Assembly (NCBI RefSeq): GCF_000316645.1
Contig: NC_019684.1
Coordinates: 1,922,001 to 1,986,000 of the forward strand
Source: Nostoc sp. PCC 7524
Lineage (GTDB): Bacteria > Cyanobacteriota > Cyanobacteriia > Cyanobacteriales > Nostocaceae
DNA length: 64,000 bases
Reading direction: 5' to 3'
Position 1 is the stretch's first letter. The number at the start of each line of letters is the position of its first letter. A program made the translations under genes and the position numbers. The notes under the pieces are model-generated. The model did not search any database. It saw nothing but the letters and a program-made list of their open reading frames with translations, and was not told where the DNA came from. Below, piece by piece: positions 55,236 through 63,971 of this stretch.

Positions 55236-55502
55236 TTTCCCTTCCTCCCTTCCTGAGAGCGTATCTGTACCCTATTCTACTAGGGGATTGGGGATTAGGG
55301 ACTGGGGCAAGACTACTTTCATCGCTTGGTAGTGTACGAGGTTCTTACTACAAGCAGACAGACTTTTTAATCTTGTGCATAAATCAAAAATTTCAAACTG
55401 ATTAATCAATATAGGTCACAGTAGATTCAAAAATAAATTGAAAAACTGTGATGAAACACACTTTTATTCTGATCTAAGTTTAATCTAAATAGAGGTCAAT
55501 TC

Positions 55503-56090
55503 ATGCTAGTTTCTACTTTTGAGTTGCTCGTTAAACCTCAGTTTCCGAAAGCCGCAAACCTACCAGTACAAATACCACCAGCGTTAAAAGGGAATATTGA
55601 AAAACTCAGTCGTAATGTGATTCAGGGTTATTTTTTAACTTTGAGTAATCTCAATGCTTTTGAAGTTACTTTGTCTCTTGTATTTACAGTAGTTTCTAAT
55701 CCTCCTGTCAATATTAAGGAAATTGTGGCCTTCCTGGATGTAGATGAAACTAATATGCTAGCTGAACTAGAACCTGATTTTGCTCCCAACAAAATCAGAT
55801 TTACCAGAACTATCAAAGCTGGTGAAACTGGTTTATTTCTGCTACAGCCAAACATTCTGAAAGAAGGATTATTAGCAAAAGCAAATTTTGAAGTGCGGGG
55901 ATATGTAGAAGTATTTATTTCTTCGCTTTCTACTGGATACAATTCGGCTAAACTGCTCCTAACCCCTGAGCATAGAGGCACTTTCTACAAGAATTTAGAC
56001 GCAGAAGGTACTAAAGTTCAGTTAGATCAAATAGCATATTCCCTACCTACTGCTCATGGTGGTTCTCTATTTGAGCTTTCTTTTCACTAG
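55503..56090 (+). CDS. Conserved hypothetical protein
   Basis: I do not recognise this 195-residue soluble protein. It has no signal peptide or membrane segment and is rich in beta-strand-like hydrophobic alternation (VIQGYFLTLSNLNAFEVTLSL, VFTVVSNPPVNIKEIVAFLD). It contains no Cys. It looks like an all-beta fold, possibly a jelly-roll type. The neighbours give no hint. Confidence 0.55.
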   Translation: MLVSTFELLVKPQFPKAANLPVQIPPALKGNIEKLSRNVIQGYFLTLSNLNAFEVTLSLVFTVVSNPPVNIKEIVAFLDVDETNMLAELEPDFAPNKIRFTRTIKAGETGLFLLQPNILKEGLLAKANFEVRGYVEVFISSLSTGYNSAKLLLTPEHRGTFYKNLDAEGTKVQLDQIAYSLPTAHGGSLFELSFH

Positions 56091-56179
56091 AAATGGAATA
56101 ATTACACCAATTCCACGCAAGCCTACACAGCAACATGAAATACAGCAGATTCGATGTTTATGAGGTACAGCAAATAATT

Positions 56180-56325
56180 GAAAAGTAATGAGTGATAAGT
56201 AGTGAGTAATAAGTAAATTGTTTACTCATTACTCATTACTCATTACTCATTACTCAGCCAAAGATTGAGGGTTATGAGGAATACAAGGTAGATTAACTAT
56301 CGACTACTAACTATTGACTATTGAC
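56180..56325. repeat. STRR-type repeats ahead of the FAD oxidoreductase gene
   Basis: Several AGTAATGAGTGATAAGT-type units face tandem ACTCATT units at 56222-56255, so the region can form a long imperfect hairpin. CTATTGACTATTGACT units follow directly before the start codon at 56328. Confidence 0.65.
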
Positions 56326-56327
56326 TG

Positions 56328-57395
56328 ATGAATGATGTTGTAGTGATTGGTGCGGGTATGGCAGGTTTAATCTGCGCCCAGCAATTAAATCAAGCTGGTT
56401 ATTCGGTGCTAGTTGTGGATAAATCCCGTGGCTTAGGAGGAAGACTAGCTACACGTCGGTTATATGAAACTAGGGCTGATCATGGTGCTTGTTATCTGAA
56501 ACCCAAAGGTGAATTATTCACCGATTTGGTAAATTTGTTGTGCGATCGCCAAATTTTAGAAGTCTGGACAGATACTGTTTACGAGTTCACAGCAGATACG
56601 GGTTTATCTGCACCGCAAAATCGCACTCCTCGCTATGTTGCACCTGCGGGGATGAGTGCGATCGCTAAATTTCTTGCCCAAGGTTTAAATATATTGCTGA
56701 ATCAGCGAGTCACAGCGATTAATCTCACCTCTGAAAACAGTTGGCGGCTTACCCTAGAATCTGGTGATGAGGAATTAACTGCAAAAGCTTTAGTGATTGC
56801 GATTCCAGCACCGCAAGCTTTGATGCTATTGCAACCATTGGGTGCAGGTGTCTTGGGCAAACAGTTTCTCGAACATTTGCGTTCTGTAGAATTTTATCCA
56901 TGTATTAGCGTCATGAGTGGCTATCCTGCTACATCATCACCGTTACCAGACTGGAAAGCTATTAGCTTTACCGATGATGCTGTTTTAGGATGGATTGGTT
57001 TAGACAGCAGCAAGCGTCATCAATCTCCACAACCTGTATTTGTGGTGCAAAGTAGTGCTAATTTTGCCCAAATCCATCTAGATTCATCGGATTTGCAGCC
57101 TCTAGGACAGCAAATTGTCCAATATGCCGCCCAAATTTTAGAATTGCCTTGGTTGGATCAGCCTGAGTGGTTGCAAGTACATCGTTGGCGCTACGCTTTT
57201 CCCCGTCATCCTTGGCAACACACTGTACTATCTGCTCCAGCCATACTTCCCCTAGTTTGCTGTGGAGATTGGTGTGGAGGCAATCTTGTAGAAGGGGCGA
57301 TGCTGTCTGGACTAGCTGCATCTATAGAAATTAACCATCAATTAGACCAGTTACTTCTACCAGATGTGAACTTTTTCAAAGTTTTTACACAATAA
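56328..57395 (+). CDS. Renalase-like FAD-dependent amine oxidoreductase
   Basis: In this 355-residue flavoprotein the N-terminal dinucleotide fold VVVIGAGMAGLICAQQL ends with VLVVDKSRGLGGRLATRR, the flavin-binding pattern of renalase-like amine oxidases. RYVAPAGMSAIAKFLAQ and near the C-terminus CCGDWCGGNLVEGAMLSGL complete the FAD site. The substrate is unknown. In the renalase group some members oxidise isomeric forms of reduced nicotinamide. Confidence 0.88.
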   Translation: MNDVVVIGAGMAGLICAQQLNQAGYSVLVVDKSRGLGGRLATRRLYETRADHGACYLKPKGELFTDLVNLLCDRQILEVWTDTVYEFTADTGLSAPQNRTPRYVAPAGMSAIAKFLAQGLNILLNQRVTAINLTSENSWRLTLESGDEELTAKALVIAIPAPQALMLLQPLGAGVLGKQFLEHLRSVEFYPCISVMSGYPATSSPLPDWKAISFTDDAVLGWIGLDSSKRHQSPQPVFVVQSSANFAQIHLDSSDLQPLGQQIVQYAAQILELPWLDQPEWLQVHRWRYAFPRHPWQHTVLSAPAILPLVCCGDWCGGNLVEGAMLSGLAASIEINHQLDQLLLPDVNFFKVFTQ

Positions 57396-57946
57396 TTGCA
57401 TCTATCGTTAGACTGGTTGTTCCATATAGTAAGTCTCACCTTTGTGACTTACTAATTTTTATTACATAATTTAAGTTTCGTCAAAAAAATAAATACCAAA
57501 TCAAAGATTAATTTAGTCTGTGTTTATCTGCTTTTAAATAAGCAATGTTAACAATTAAAGGAGCTTTACTTTCTTTATTCATTTACATTGATTAATAAGC
57601 TTTATCTGATTTTGCATCGATCCCTCACTATATATAATGAGTTTTGTGTAGATTTTACGCAAAAGTCCTGAAATTTGAAAAAATTAAAATATAAATATAA
57701 AACATCAGTTATCCACTAGCCTATTCAGCGTTTTTTCAGTACCTATATTGTCAAACAGTCTCAAATACAAGGAAAATCCGTAGAGCCAGATATGTGGTAT
57801 TCTACCCAAATAAAAAGTTCGTTTACGGTCGGAGCATATAGGTTGAGATAGCTTCTAAGTGGCTACTAATAAAAGTTTGCTGTTTAGCGAGTTTATTCTC
57901 TGAATTAATTTAATTAATCAGCAAATAAAACAGGAGTTAAAAATTT
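57396..57946. other. Long AT-rich leader region upstream of the ComFB-like gene
   Basis: No gene is visible. A TATAAT box at 57633-57638 is preceded by TTGCAT at 57612-57617, with a short 15-base spacer. This could be a promoter with an unusually long 5' leader, but the spacing makes it doubtful. The start codon of the next gene follows an ACAGGAG ribosome site. Confidence 0.35.
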
Positions 57947-58324
57947 ATGAAAACCGTAGTTAATTTAACACAGCAATCAGTCCTAGGGGAGATTGAAAAC
58001 GTTTTAGATACATATCCATATCATCCTTATCAACAGGCTTTTGCTATTTCTGATTTACGCCAAGAGTTAATTGCTTTTGTCCTCAACCGGATTCCCTGCT
58101 TTTACAGCGCAGTATCTGAGGAACAATTATTACTACAAAACTGTGATCGAGAAAGCCAATTGAATCAAAAGTTACCTCGTAGTCCATTAGAGCAGCAACT
58201 ACACTTGCAAAGGTTGATTCATCAAGGTATTGATTCTATCTTTCAAGCCAAGTCAGACTGGATTAGTCATCACCTTTGCGAATCAGTTGAAGCAAGTTGT
58301 GAGCCATCACACTGGTTTGGTTAA
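57947..58324 (+). CDS. ComFB-family protein
   Basis: The 125-residue protein contains EIENVLDTYPYHPYQQAFAI followed by DLRQELIAFVLNRIP and YSAV. This is the core of the late-competence ComFB family, which in cyanobacteria includes small cyclic-di-nucleotide-binding regulators (the Nostoc c-di-GMP receptor CdgR and Synechocystis relatives). The C-terminal 50 residues are variable. A regulatory role through cyclic di-nucleotide binding is inferred from family. Confidence 0.8.
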   Translation: MKTVVNLTQQSVLGEIENVLDTYPYHPYQQAFAISDLRQELIAFVLNRIPCFYSAVSEEQLLLQNCDRESQLNQKLPRSPLEQQLHLQRLIHQGIDSIFQAKSDWISHHLCESVEASCEPSHWFG

Positions 58325-58624
58325 TACACCTAAACAATTTTAGATAGGATGCAAAATTTAACTTTCTGTTGAAGGGAGATAGCATCCACAAGATTTTGAG
58401 ATAAGCTCTTGCCAAGAATCAGCTAGAAATGCAATTCATGGCAAGGGCTTAAGAAGTAAGTATGAGATGATAGCTGATTTAGGTAGATGCGATCGCTCAT
58501 TAAATTCCTGATGTACATAATAATTATCGCCAGATTCTGTATGTGATCTATTTGAAGTTACGAAATAGGCGATGTTTGATCACAAGCTACTCTCTACACT
58601 CTCCGAAGTGGAAGATGAAACTAT
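58325..58624. other. Intergenic region, no gene seen
   Basis: No gene or strong signal is visible. One HIP1-like octamer lies near 58490. A plus-strand open frame that reads across into the HicB-like gene on the other strand has no family features. Confidence 0.35.
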
Positions 58625-58861
58625 TTACCTTAGCTGTTGACGTTCTTCTTCTACCGAGAATGGTTCAAAGTTGTCAGGTTGAGAACGGTTTTGTTCTTCA
58701 TACTCTGGTTGAACCATCTCAAAAACGTAGACAAGTTCCCCACGAGCTTGATCCGGTGTTCTTCCCCAAGCATGACAACTTGATATCGATGGTAGATGGG
58801 TAACAGATGTGCCATAGTCGCCGGGGCGGTTCAAAGTGGTGTAGTCTTGCTGCGGCTTCAT
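58625..58861 (-). CDS. HicB/DUF1902-like small protein
   Basis: This 78-residue protein has TTLNRPGDYGTSVTHLPSIS, then the HicB-like turn SCHAWGRTPDQARGELVYVF and an acidic C-terminal tail. The middle part resembles the strand-turn-helix of HicB antitoxins. No HicA toxin gene adjoins it. The overlapping plus-strand frame is considered spurious. Confidence 0.6.
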   Translation of the reverse strand: MKPQQDYTTLNRPGDYGTSVTHLPSISSCHAWGRTPDQARGELVYVFEMVQPEYEEQNRSQPDNFEPFSVEEERQQLR

Positions 58862-58984
58862 AGAGATTGTGTGAGGTTGAAATTACATATTCAGTGTATA
58901 AGCAAAATCCCACAAATAGGAAAATTCAGGCGTGATTTATGCTGTGGGAAATCGCCCTGGGGCAATTGATCTTAAGGCCATATC

Positions 58985-59221
58985 ATGACAAAACATATAC
59001 CCTGCCAAAATTCTGCATTCACAACGATGAAACTGGCTGACGGAGATATCCTAAATTCGTGGGTAATTGCGCGTCTCCTTCCGGATATGCGACGAGTAAC
59101 TATTGCTAGCTTCCGCCATCGTTCTCATGCAGAAAGGTATTTGCGAAATTTGCGCCAATTAATTCCTGATGCTCGCTTTGTGGTGGTTTTTGATGCTCAA
59201 CATGACGAAGCTGTAATTTAA
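58985..59221 (+). CDS. Small conserved hypothetical protein
   Basis: This 78-residue basic protein contains SWVIARLLPDMRRVTIASFR and HRSHAERYLRNLRQLIPDARF followed by a hydrophobic VVVFDAQ. The alternating strand-helix pattern suggests a small alpha/beta fold. I associate similar short proteins with Nostoc genomes, but no function is known. Confidence 0.55.
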   Translation: MTKHIPCQNSAFTTMKLADGDILNSWVIARLLPDMRRVTIASFRHRSHAERYLRNLRQLIPDARFVVVFDAQHDEAVI

Positions 59222-59330
59222 GTTATGTGAAGCGATCGCTCTTAAAAATCCAGAAAGCGATCGCTTCGTAGAAAATTATTCCTTAAGATAGATGACAACC
59301 ATTTTATACAGCAACCCTAGCTACTTTTAG

Positions 59331-60308
59331 CTATCTGCTACAGATGACAACTTTATCCGCAACTAAGCAAAGATTTTCTACTTTATACTTCTTAAAAACT
59401 GAAGTTCGTTCAGCACTACAAGAACTCTTCAGTTCTACAGTTTTTGTTGAATCTTTGACAAGTTTAGCTTGGTACGTAAACAGAGAACCAGAGCTTTTTT
59501 CCACAGTTAGTTCTCCTAGAATTGTATTATTGTCTAAACTTTGCTCCAAAATTCTCCCTGCAACTTTGTAGTTAAACCAATCCCATCCGTGACGAAGTAT
59601 TAAATCTCTTTCTAAAACTTGAATCGCAGATGGCAAAATTCCCCAACCTCGATAAACTTGATTTAGGCAATCAATGTCACCACTGCGTTGCAGAATTGCT
59701 CGGAATGAATCTTGATCAAGTAGCCCATAATATCTTGCTTCGGGCAAATCTATAGCTGTGGGTGCAAAGCGATGTCCTCCAAAATGACTAGATTTCCAAA
59801 TGCGAATATTTTCTAAGTTTAAATTATCTATAGTAGCAGCAGCATTGAAATAGAAAGGATTACCATATCTGGCGCAACACTTGTCATGGCTACCGTGGGT
59901 ACATACTAAAATATCTCTGCTCACACTGGTTTCTATTTCATAACCAGGCATTTTTCCCCATAACCATTTTTTAACAACCCCTGCTACCTGTTCGATATGG
60001 GGTAGCTGAAACTCGTATTTATTATATCCATGACTTAAACCCTCTTGCTTTTGATAAATCAAAAGGGTTGTATGCTCAACTTTATGAGTTAATTCATTAG
60101 CAATTAAAAGAAATCTGATTGGTAGTTTTGATTGAGTTACTTCTTCTACCAAAATCTGTAAATTCTTGGGTACCCACTTAGAATCAAAAGCATTAGATAC
60201 CCAAGGAAGAGGACATTCAACAAGAATATAAGTCTGGTAATCAGTGGCGCTACCAATAACATCTTCACCTAGTTGACGTGTATAGTCAGAACAAAAAAAG
60301 TTACTCAT
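59331..60308 (-). CDS. Sucrase/ferredoxin-like family protein
   Basis: The protein of about 325 residues, started at the ATG of MSNFFCSDYTRQLGE, has the thioredoxin-like [2Fe-2S] fold of the sucraseferredoxin family. The first Cys is in FFCSDY, and the core motif VCTHGSHDKCCARYGNP is followed by SHFGGHRFAPTAIDLPE. The family name comes from a mis-assigned sucrase activity, and an electron-transfer role is more likely. An open frame continues 41 codons upstream and overlaps the neighbouring gene, but that part is poorly supported. Confidence 0.85.
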   Translation of the reverse strand: MSNFFCSDYTRQLGEDVIGSATDYQTYILVECPLPWVSNAFDSKWVPKNLQILVEEVTQSKLPIRFLLIANELTHKVEHTTLLIYQKQEGLSHGYNKYEFQLPHIEQVAGVVKKWLWGKMPGYEIETSVSRDILVCTHGSHDKCCARYGNPFYFNAAATIDNLNLENIRIWKSSHFGGHRFAPTAIDLPEARYYGLLDQDSFRAILQRSGDIDCLNQVYRGWGILPSAIQVLERDLILRHGWDWFNYKVAGRILEQSLDNNTILGELTVEKSSGSLFTYQAKLVKDSTKTVELKSSCSAERTSVFKKYKVENLCLVADKVVICSR

Positions 60309-60414
60309 TTTTGATGCTAATTGACTGTTCTTATAAACAATATTTTTGAAAACTAAATTGTATTCCGAGTTACAATACCTCCTCATCAAAACGAAAAAAA
60401 AGAATAATTTGCAT

Positions 60415-60960
60415 TTACTGGTTAAACCCAAGTAGCCACTTTATAGCATTATTTCCAATAAACGTCTTCCCTATTAAGAAAAATTCCAGAATAGGATGAT
60501 GAGGGACTTGTTTGAGGCATTGTCGCGGATAGCATGGAATATTTAGCTGAAATGCAGGTTTCAGGCAAAAATACTTAAATAATTGTTTCGTTAAACTCTG
60601 ACTGCTGATAGTAGTTAATTCAGTATTTATAGCTAATGACTTGGTATGAAAATCTTGTGATTTACAAGATACTTTGCTATTTTTATGTCTTAAGAACTTC
60701 CCATCCTTATACTTAAGTAATACTAAAGATAGTTGCAGTAACCTTTTCTTAAGTAAATACCCTTGATTTTGTTCGTAACTCTTGATTAAGAATGCTCTGG
60801 TAAACCAACTCATTCCCAACTGTTCTGCCATCCCAGCTATTTGAATTTGCCTTTTAGATAAAAGTTGCCAATTTTTATCAACAAGTTGATTAAAAAACGT
60901 CATTGACTCGTATAAAGGTATGTTTTTAAACACCTTATACGCAGTTAATAGATATTTCAT
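60415..60960 (-). CDS. Hypothetical protein
   Basis: I do not recognise this 181-residue basic protein. It has helical N-terminal sequence (YKVFKNIPLYESMTFFNQLV, KRQIQIAGMAEQLGMSW), a Lys-rich middle and a C-terminus with FFLIGKTFIGNNAIKWLLGF. No signal peptide is clear. It precedes the sucrase/ferredoxin-like gene on the same strand and may share its transcript. Confidence 0.5.
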   Translation of the reverse strand: MKYLLTAYKVFKNIPLYESMTFFNQLVDKNWQLLSKRQIQIAGMAEQLGMSWFTRAFLIKSYEQNQGYLLKKRLLQLSLVLLKYKDGKFLRHKNSKVSCKSQDFHTKSLAINTELTTISSQSLTKQLFKYFCLKPAFQLNIPCYPRQCLKQVPHHPILEFFLIGKTFIGNNAIKWLLGFNQ

Positions 60961-61409
60961 CAGCCAAATTTTTGTTCAAACTTTGATTGATTATTCATAC
61001 TTTCAGTGTCTAAATTACAGGTTCTAGTGAAGTAGACAAACTAAGCAAATTGCATATAGTCTTTGCTAGATCATTTCCACTTGTGCCATTTAGATGATTT
61101 TGAGACACCTAGTTTTAAAATAACTGAAGTTGAACATTAATGCAACTATTTTTTAATATATCTACTACTTACAAAAATATCATTCATGTTATAAGCCTTG
61201 TAAAATAAGGTTTACAGCCTTTTGTATTGATAAAAGTCTATGATATTTATTATGTATAACATTAAACTAATTAAGAATTATTCTCAAATACTAGATACAG
61301 TATTTATTCATTTCTGCTGCTGATGCACAAAAGAATCGAAAATCAATGCCGTAAGCTTTATGGTAATTTTTTAGACTAATTTAATTCAAATTCTTCGGAA
61401 AATAAATTT
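60961..61409. other. AT-rich divergent intergenic region
   Basis: The region separates the minus-strand hypothetical gene from the plus-strand glucokinase gene. It is unusually AT-rich with no visible gene, RNA or long repeat. Promoters for both sides are expected here but could not be pinned. Confidence 0.35.
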
Positions 61410-62354
61410 ATGACAGCCATCTTAGCCCTAGATTTTGGTGGAACTAAACTAGCAGCAGCAGTAGTAAACCGTGGTTCTAGAGAATGGTTGCGTTATCAGC
61501 GTCGTTTTTCCCCAGCCGATGGAGATGTGAACACCGACTTAGAAATCATGCGATCGCTCATTCATTCCCTACTGCAAGATGTCACTCCCTCAGCCATTGG
61601 TGTCAGTTTTGGCGGGCCTGTAGATGCTACAACTGGCACAGTACGATTATCTCATCACGTTCCTGGTTGGGAAAATATTCCCCTCAAAGACTTACTAGAA
61701 CAAGAGTTTGGCATACCTACCAGTCTAGACAACGATGCTAATGTTGCCGCTTTGGGCGAATACAGTTTTGGTGCTGGTCAGGGATACGATAGCCTGTTTT
61801 ACATTACTATTAGCACTGGCGTAGGTGGTGGTTGGATACTTAATGGTAAACCCTGGCGGGGTGCAGCAGGGATGGCTGGCGAACTTGGACACATGGTTGT
61901 AGATCCGAGTAGCCCTGTATGTTTGTGCGGTAAAAGAGGATGTGTGGAACGTTTAGCATCAGGCCCTTACATGGGGCAGAATGCCAAGGAGATTTTAGCA
62001 ACCCTAGAACCTCAAGGCGGTGAAATATTGAGAAATTTGGTAGATCATAATCTCAATTCATTAACAGGTCAGCTGATTAGTGAAGCTGCCACCAAGGGAG
62101 ATAATGTAGCTCAAGCAGTTTTGCAAAAGTCTGCTTGGGCATTGGGTACAGGTATTGGTAATGTCGCTAATCTGATGAATCCGCAGCGTTTTATCTTGGG
62201 CGGTAGTGTCACCAAAGCAGGTGAAAACTGGTGGAATGTAGTACAGAAAACTGCCAGAGAAACAGCTTTACCAGAAGTGATGTTTGAAATTGTGCCAGCA
62301 GCATTAGGGGATGATGCGCCATTATGGGGTGCTGTAGCCTTGGCCGAAGAATAG
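61410..62354 (+). CDS. ROK-family glucokinase
   Basis: The 314-residue sugar kinase has the ATP-binding DFGGTKLAAAVV, the catalytic Asp in TSLDNDANVAALGE, STGVGGGWILNG and the ROK zinc motif CLCGKRGCVE. A preceding GHMVVD-type His completes the zinc site. It probably phosphorylates glucose or another hexose. Two hairpins follow the stop codon. Confidence 0.92.
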   Translation: MTAILALDFGGTKLAAAVVNRGSREWLRYQRRFSPADGDVNTDLEIMRSLIHSLLQDVTPSAIGVSFGGPVDATTGTVRLSHHVPGWENIPLKDLLEQEFGIPTSLDNDANVAALGEYSFGAGQGYDSLFYITISTGVGGGWILNGKPWRGAAGMAGELGHMVVDPSSPVCLCGKRGCVERLASGPYMGQNAKEILATLEPQGGEILRNLVDHNLNSLTGQLISEAATKGDNVAQAVLQKSAWALGTGIGNVANLMNPQRFILGGSVTKAGENWWNVVQKTARETALPEVMFEIVPAALGDDAPLWGAVALAEE

Positions 62355-62378
62355 CCCTCTGGCATTAATTCTTAAAAC

Positions 62379-62430
62379 CCCCGTAAACGAAGCTACGGGG
62401 TACACACAAGTTGAGAGAATCTTAACTTGT
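62379..62430 (+). terminator. Two consecutive hairpins after the glucokinase gene
   Basis: CCCCGTA/TACGGGG (62379-62400, eight-base loop) is followed by ACAAGTT/AACTTGT (62406-62430). The first is a good GC-rich terminator stem located 24 bp after the stop codon. The second is weaker. Confidence 0.55.
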
Positions 62431-62534
62431 CTCTTACACCCTCTCAGACTCAGGCGATCGCAGACAGCAGAGTGTAGTTCATCACACGCTTTATTACAAC
62501 AATAATATTAAGGGTATGTAACTGTGTATTAGCT

Positions 62535-63122
62535 ATGGGTTTATGCCGCATTGCCAAATTTGCTTCCCTAATAATTGCTTCTGTCTTGTTGATTTGGATA
62601 TTATTTCCCGCAACTATCGTACCTCCTACTGACCCTGGTGAGGCGATCGCAATTTATGTTACAGACTACGGTTGGCATTCCAGACTGGTATTACCCAGTG
62701 GTAACGGTGAATTAATTCAATATGCTTACGGTGATTGGAATTATTTTGCCCTCAACCAGCAGGACTGGAGAAATGGAGTAGCAGCACTTTTATTACCAAC
62801 TCAAGGTACTCTCGGCCGGCGCAAGTTTAGTAATATAGCTGAATTTCAGCAAATCATGCAACAGCAAAATGTCAGCATATTAAGTTTACAAGTCGCACAA
62901 ACCAATGTCACACGGCTACTGCAATTATTAGATGAACGTTTTAACCACAATATTGCAACGCGCATCAAAAATCTACAAACAGGTTTAAGTTTAGTCCAAG
63001 ATGACCAAGACTATACCATGTTACATAATAGCAATCATGAAATAGCTGCATGGCTAGAAGATTTAGGCTGCCGTATTCATGGCTTTATCATGTGGGCAAA
63101 TTTCCGAGTAAAAAGTCAATAA
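62535..63122 (+). CDS. DUF2459-family protein
   Basis: This 195-residue protein has an N-terminal membrane segment or signal anchor (about 8-28). AIYVTDYGWHSRLVLP, AYGDWNYFALN and a C-terminal HNSNHEIAAWLEDLGC follow. This is the pattern of the DUF2459 family once noted near urease genes in other bacteria (TIGR02117). The conserved His and Asp could indicate an enzyme related to papain-like NlpC folds, which is inference. Confidence 0.75.
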   Translation: MGLCRIAKFASLIIASVLLIWILFPATIVPPTDPGEAIAIYVTDYGWHSRLVLPSGNGELIQYAYGDWNYFALNQQDWRNGVAALLLPTQGTLGRRKFSNIAEFQQIMQQQNVSILSLQVAQTNVTRLLQLLDERFNHNIATRIKNLQTGLSLVQDDQDYTMLHNSNHEIAAWLEDLGCRIHGFIMWANFRVKSQ

Positions 63123-63391
63123 CAGGGTGTAGGGGGTAGGGAAGACGGTGATGTCAGGTTCTTGTATCCCCTACCAACACAATTGCCTTTAAGGGCAGGG
63201 CTTGTACCCAAGAGGTTGTTGAGGCTTTTTCTTTCCCCACACCCCACACCCGCCCCAACGGGGCTGGTCAATCCCTTCGGGGAATTCAAAACATGGTCAA
63301 TAGTCATTAGTTAATAGCAATTAGTATTCAGTATTAACAACAAGATTTTTCTCTAACAGAAAATAGGTATTCCCAAAAATAATTAGGTTTG

Positions 63392-63550
63392 ATGATGCGT
63401 TATAGTATTATGCTGCAATTAGTCGCCACTATTACATTGATTTTCCTTGGTACTGCTGCTTTATTTGCTTGGTTGCAGTATAGTCCTACTCCACAAGAAA
63501 TGAATACGCAGGGCAGTATTAAGACTGTTTTCAGAAGAGATTGGGACTAA
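63392..63550 (+). CDS. Small single-pass membrane protein
   Basis: A 52-codon frame reads MMRYSIMLQLVATITLIFLG, giving a hydrophobic helix at about 5-28, followed by QYSPTPQEMNTQGS and a basic end RRDWD. A TAGGT sequence lies ahead of the ATG. It is shorter than usual gene-calling cut-offs. The coherent membrane helix plus polar tail favours a genuine protein, but the case rests on composition alone. Confidence 0.45.
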   Translation: MMRYSIMLQLVATITLIFLGTAALFAWLQYSPTPQEMNTQGSIKTVFRRDWD

Positions 63551-63604
63551 TAGTCCCCAGTCCCCAGTCCCCAGTCCCCAGTCCCCAATCCCCAATCCCC
63601 AGTC
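63551..63604. repeat. STRR heptamer array (AGTCCCC/AATCCCC)
   Basis: Seven or so tandem copies of the heptamer AGTCCCC or its variant AATCCCC fill the gap between the small membrane protein and folB. This is the short tandemly repeated repetitive sequence class first described in filamentous heterocystous cyanobacteria. Confidence 0.8.
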
Positions 63605-63971
63605 ACCTATCACCTTTCTTCCTAGTCAATTCAATACTAATTTTGCCGCCGAAATCGGGAATAGGCGCAGCTGGTTTAGTCACAATAACTTGAACTTGTG
63701 TGATTTGATGGCATTGTTCGAGAATAGAGTCAGCGATCGCACCTGCTAACCTTTCAATTAAAGCAAACTTAGAAGTCTTGACCAAATGTTGAATCAAGCT
63801 AATAACACTGCGGTAATCTAGAGTATCGGCGATCGCATCAGTTTTAGCAGCTTGAGCCAGATCTAACCATAACCTCACATCCACCTCAAACCATTGTCCT
63901 AGCACCTGTTCCTCTGCCAAATACCCAGTGTAGCCATAGCAGCGAATGCCTGTTAAGTGAATAGAGTCCAT
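63603..63971 (-). CDS. folB: Dihydroneopterin aldolase
   Basis: FolB converts 7,8-dihydroneopterin to the hydroxymethyl pterin in folate synthesis. The 122-residue protein (ATG of MDSIHLTGIRCYGYTGYL) shows the catalytic Lys in VTKPAAPIPDFGG and the substrate Glu in ALIERLAGAIADSIL, with TLDYRSVI in between. An in-frame ATG two codons upstream is an alternative start. Repeated ATTAGTC units lie directly upstream. Confidence 0.93.
   Translation of the reverse strand: MDSIHLTGIRCYGYTGYLAEEQVLGQWFEVDVRLWLDLAQAAKTDAIADTLDYRSVISLIQHLVKTSKFALIERLAGAIADSILEQCHQITQVQVIVTKPAAPIPDFGGKISIELTRKKGDR

Noticed and set aside
58543..58803. Plus-strand 86-codon frame opposite the HicB-like gene
   Set aside because: Its sequence has no recognisable motif, while the minus-strand frame has a HicB-like pattern, so the minus-strand reading is preferred.
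60308..60431. N-terminal extension of the sucrase/ferredoxin-like protein
   Set aside because: The extra 41 residues overlap the neighbouring gene, are poorly conserved-looking, and an ATG at the usual family start is available.
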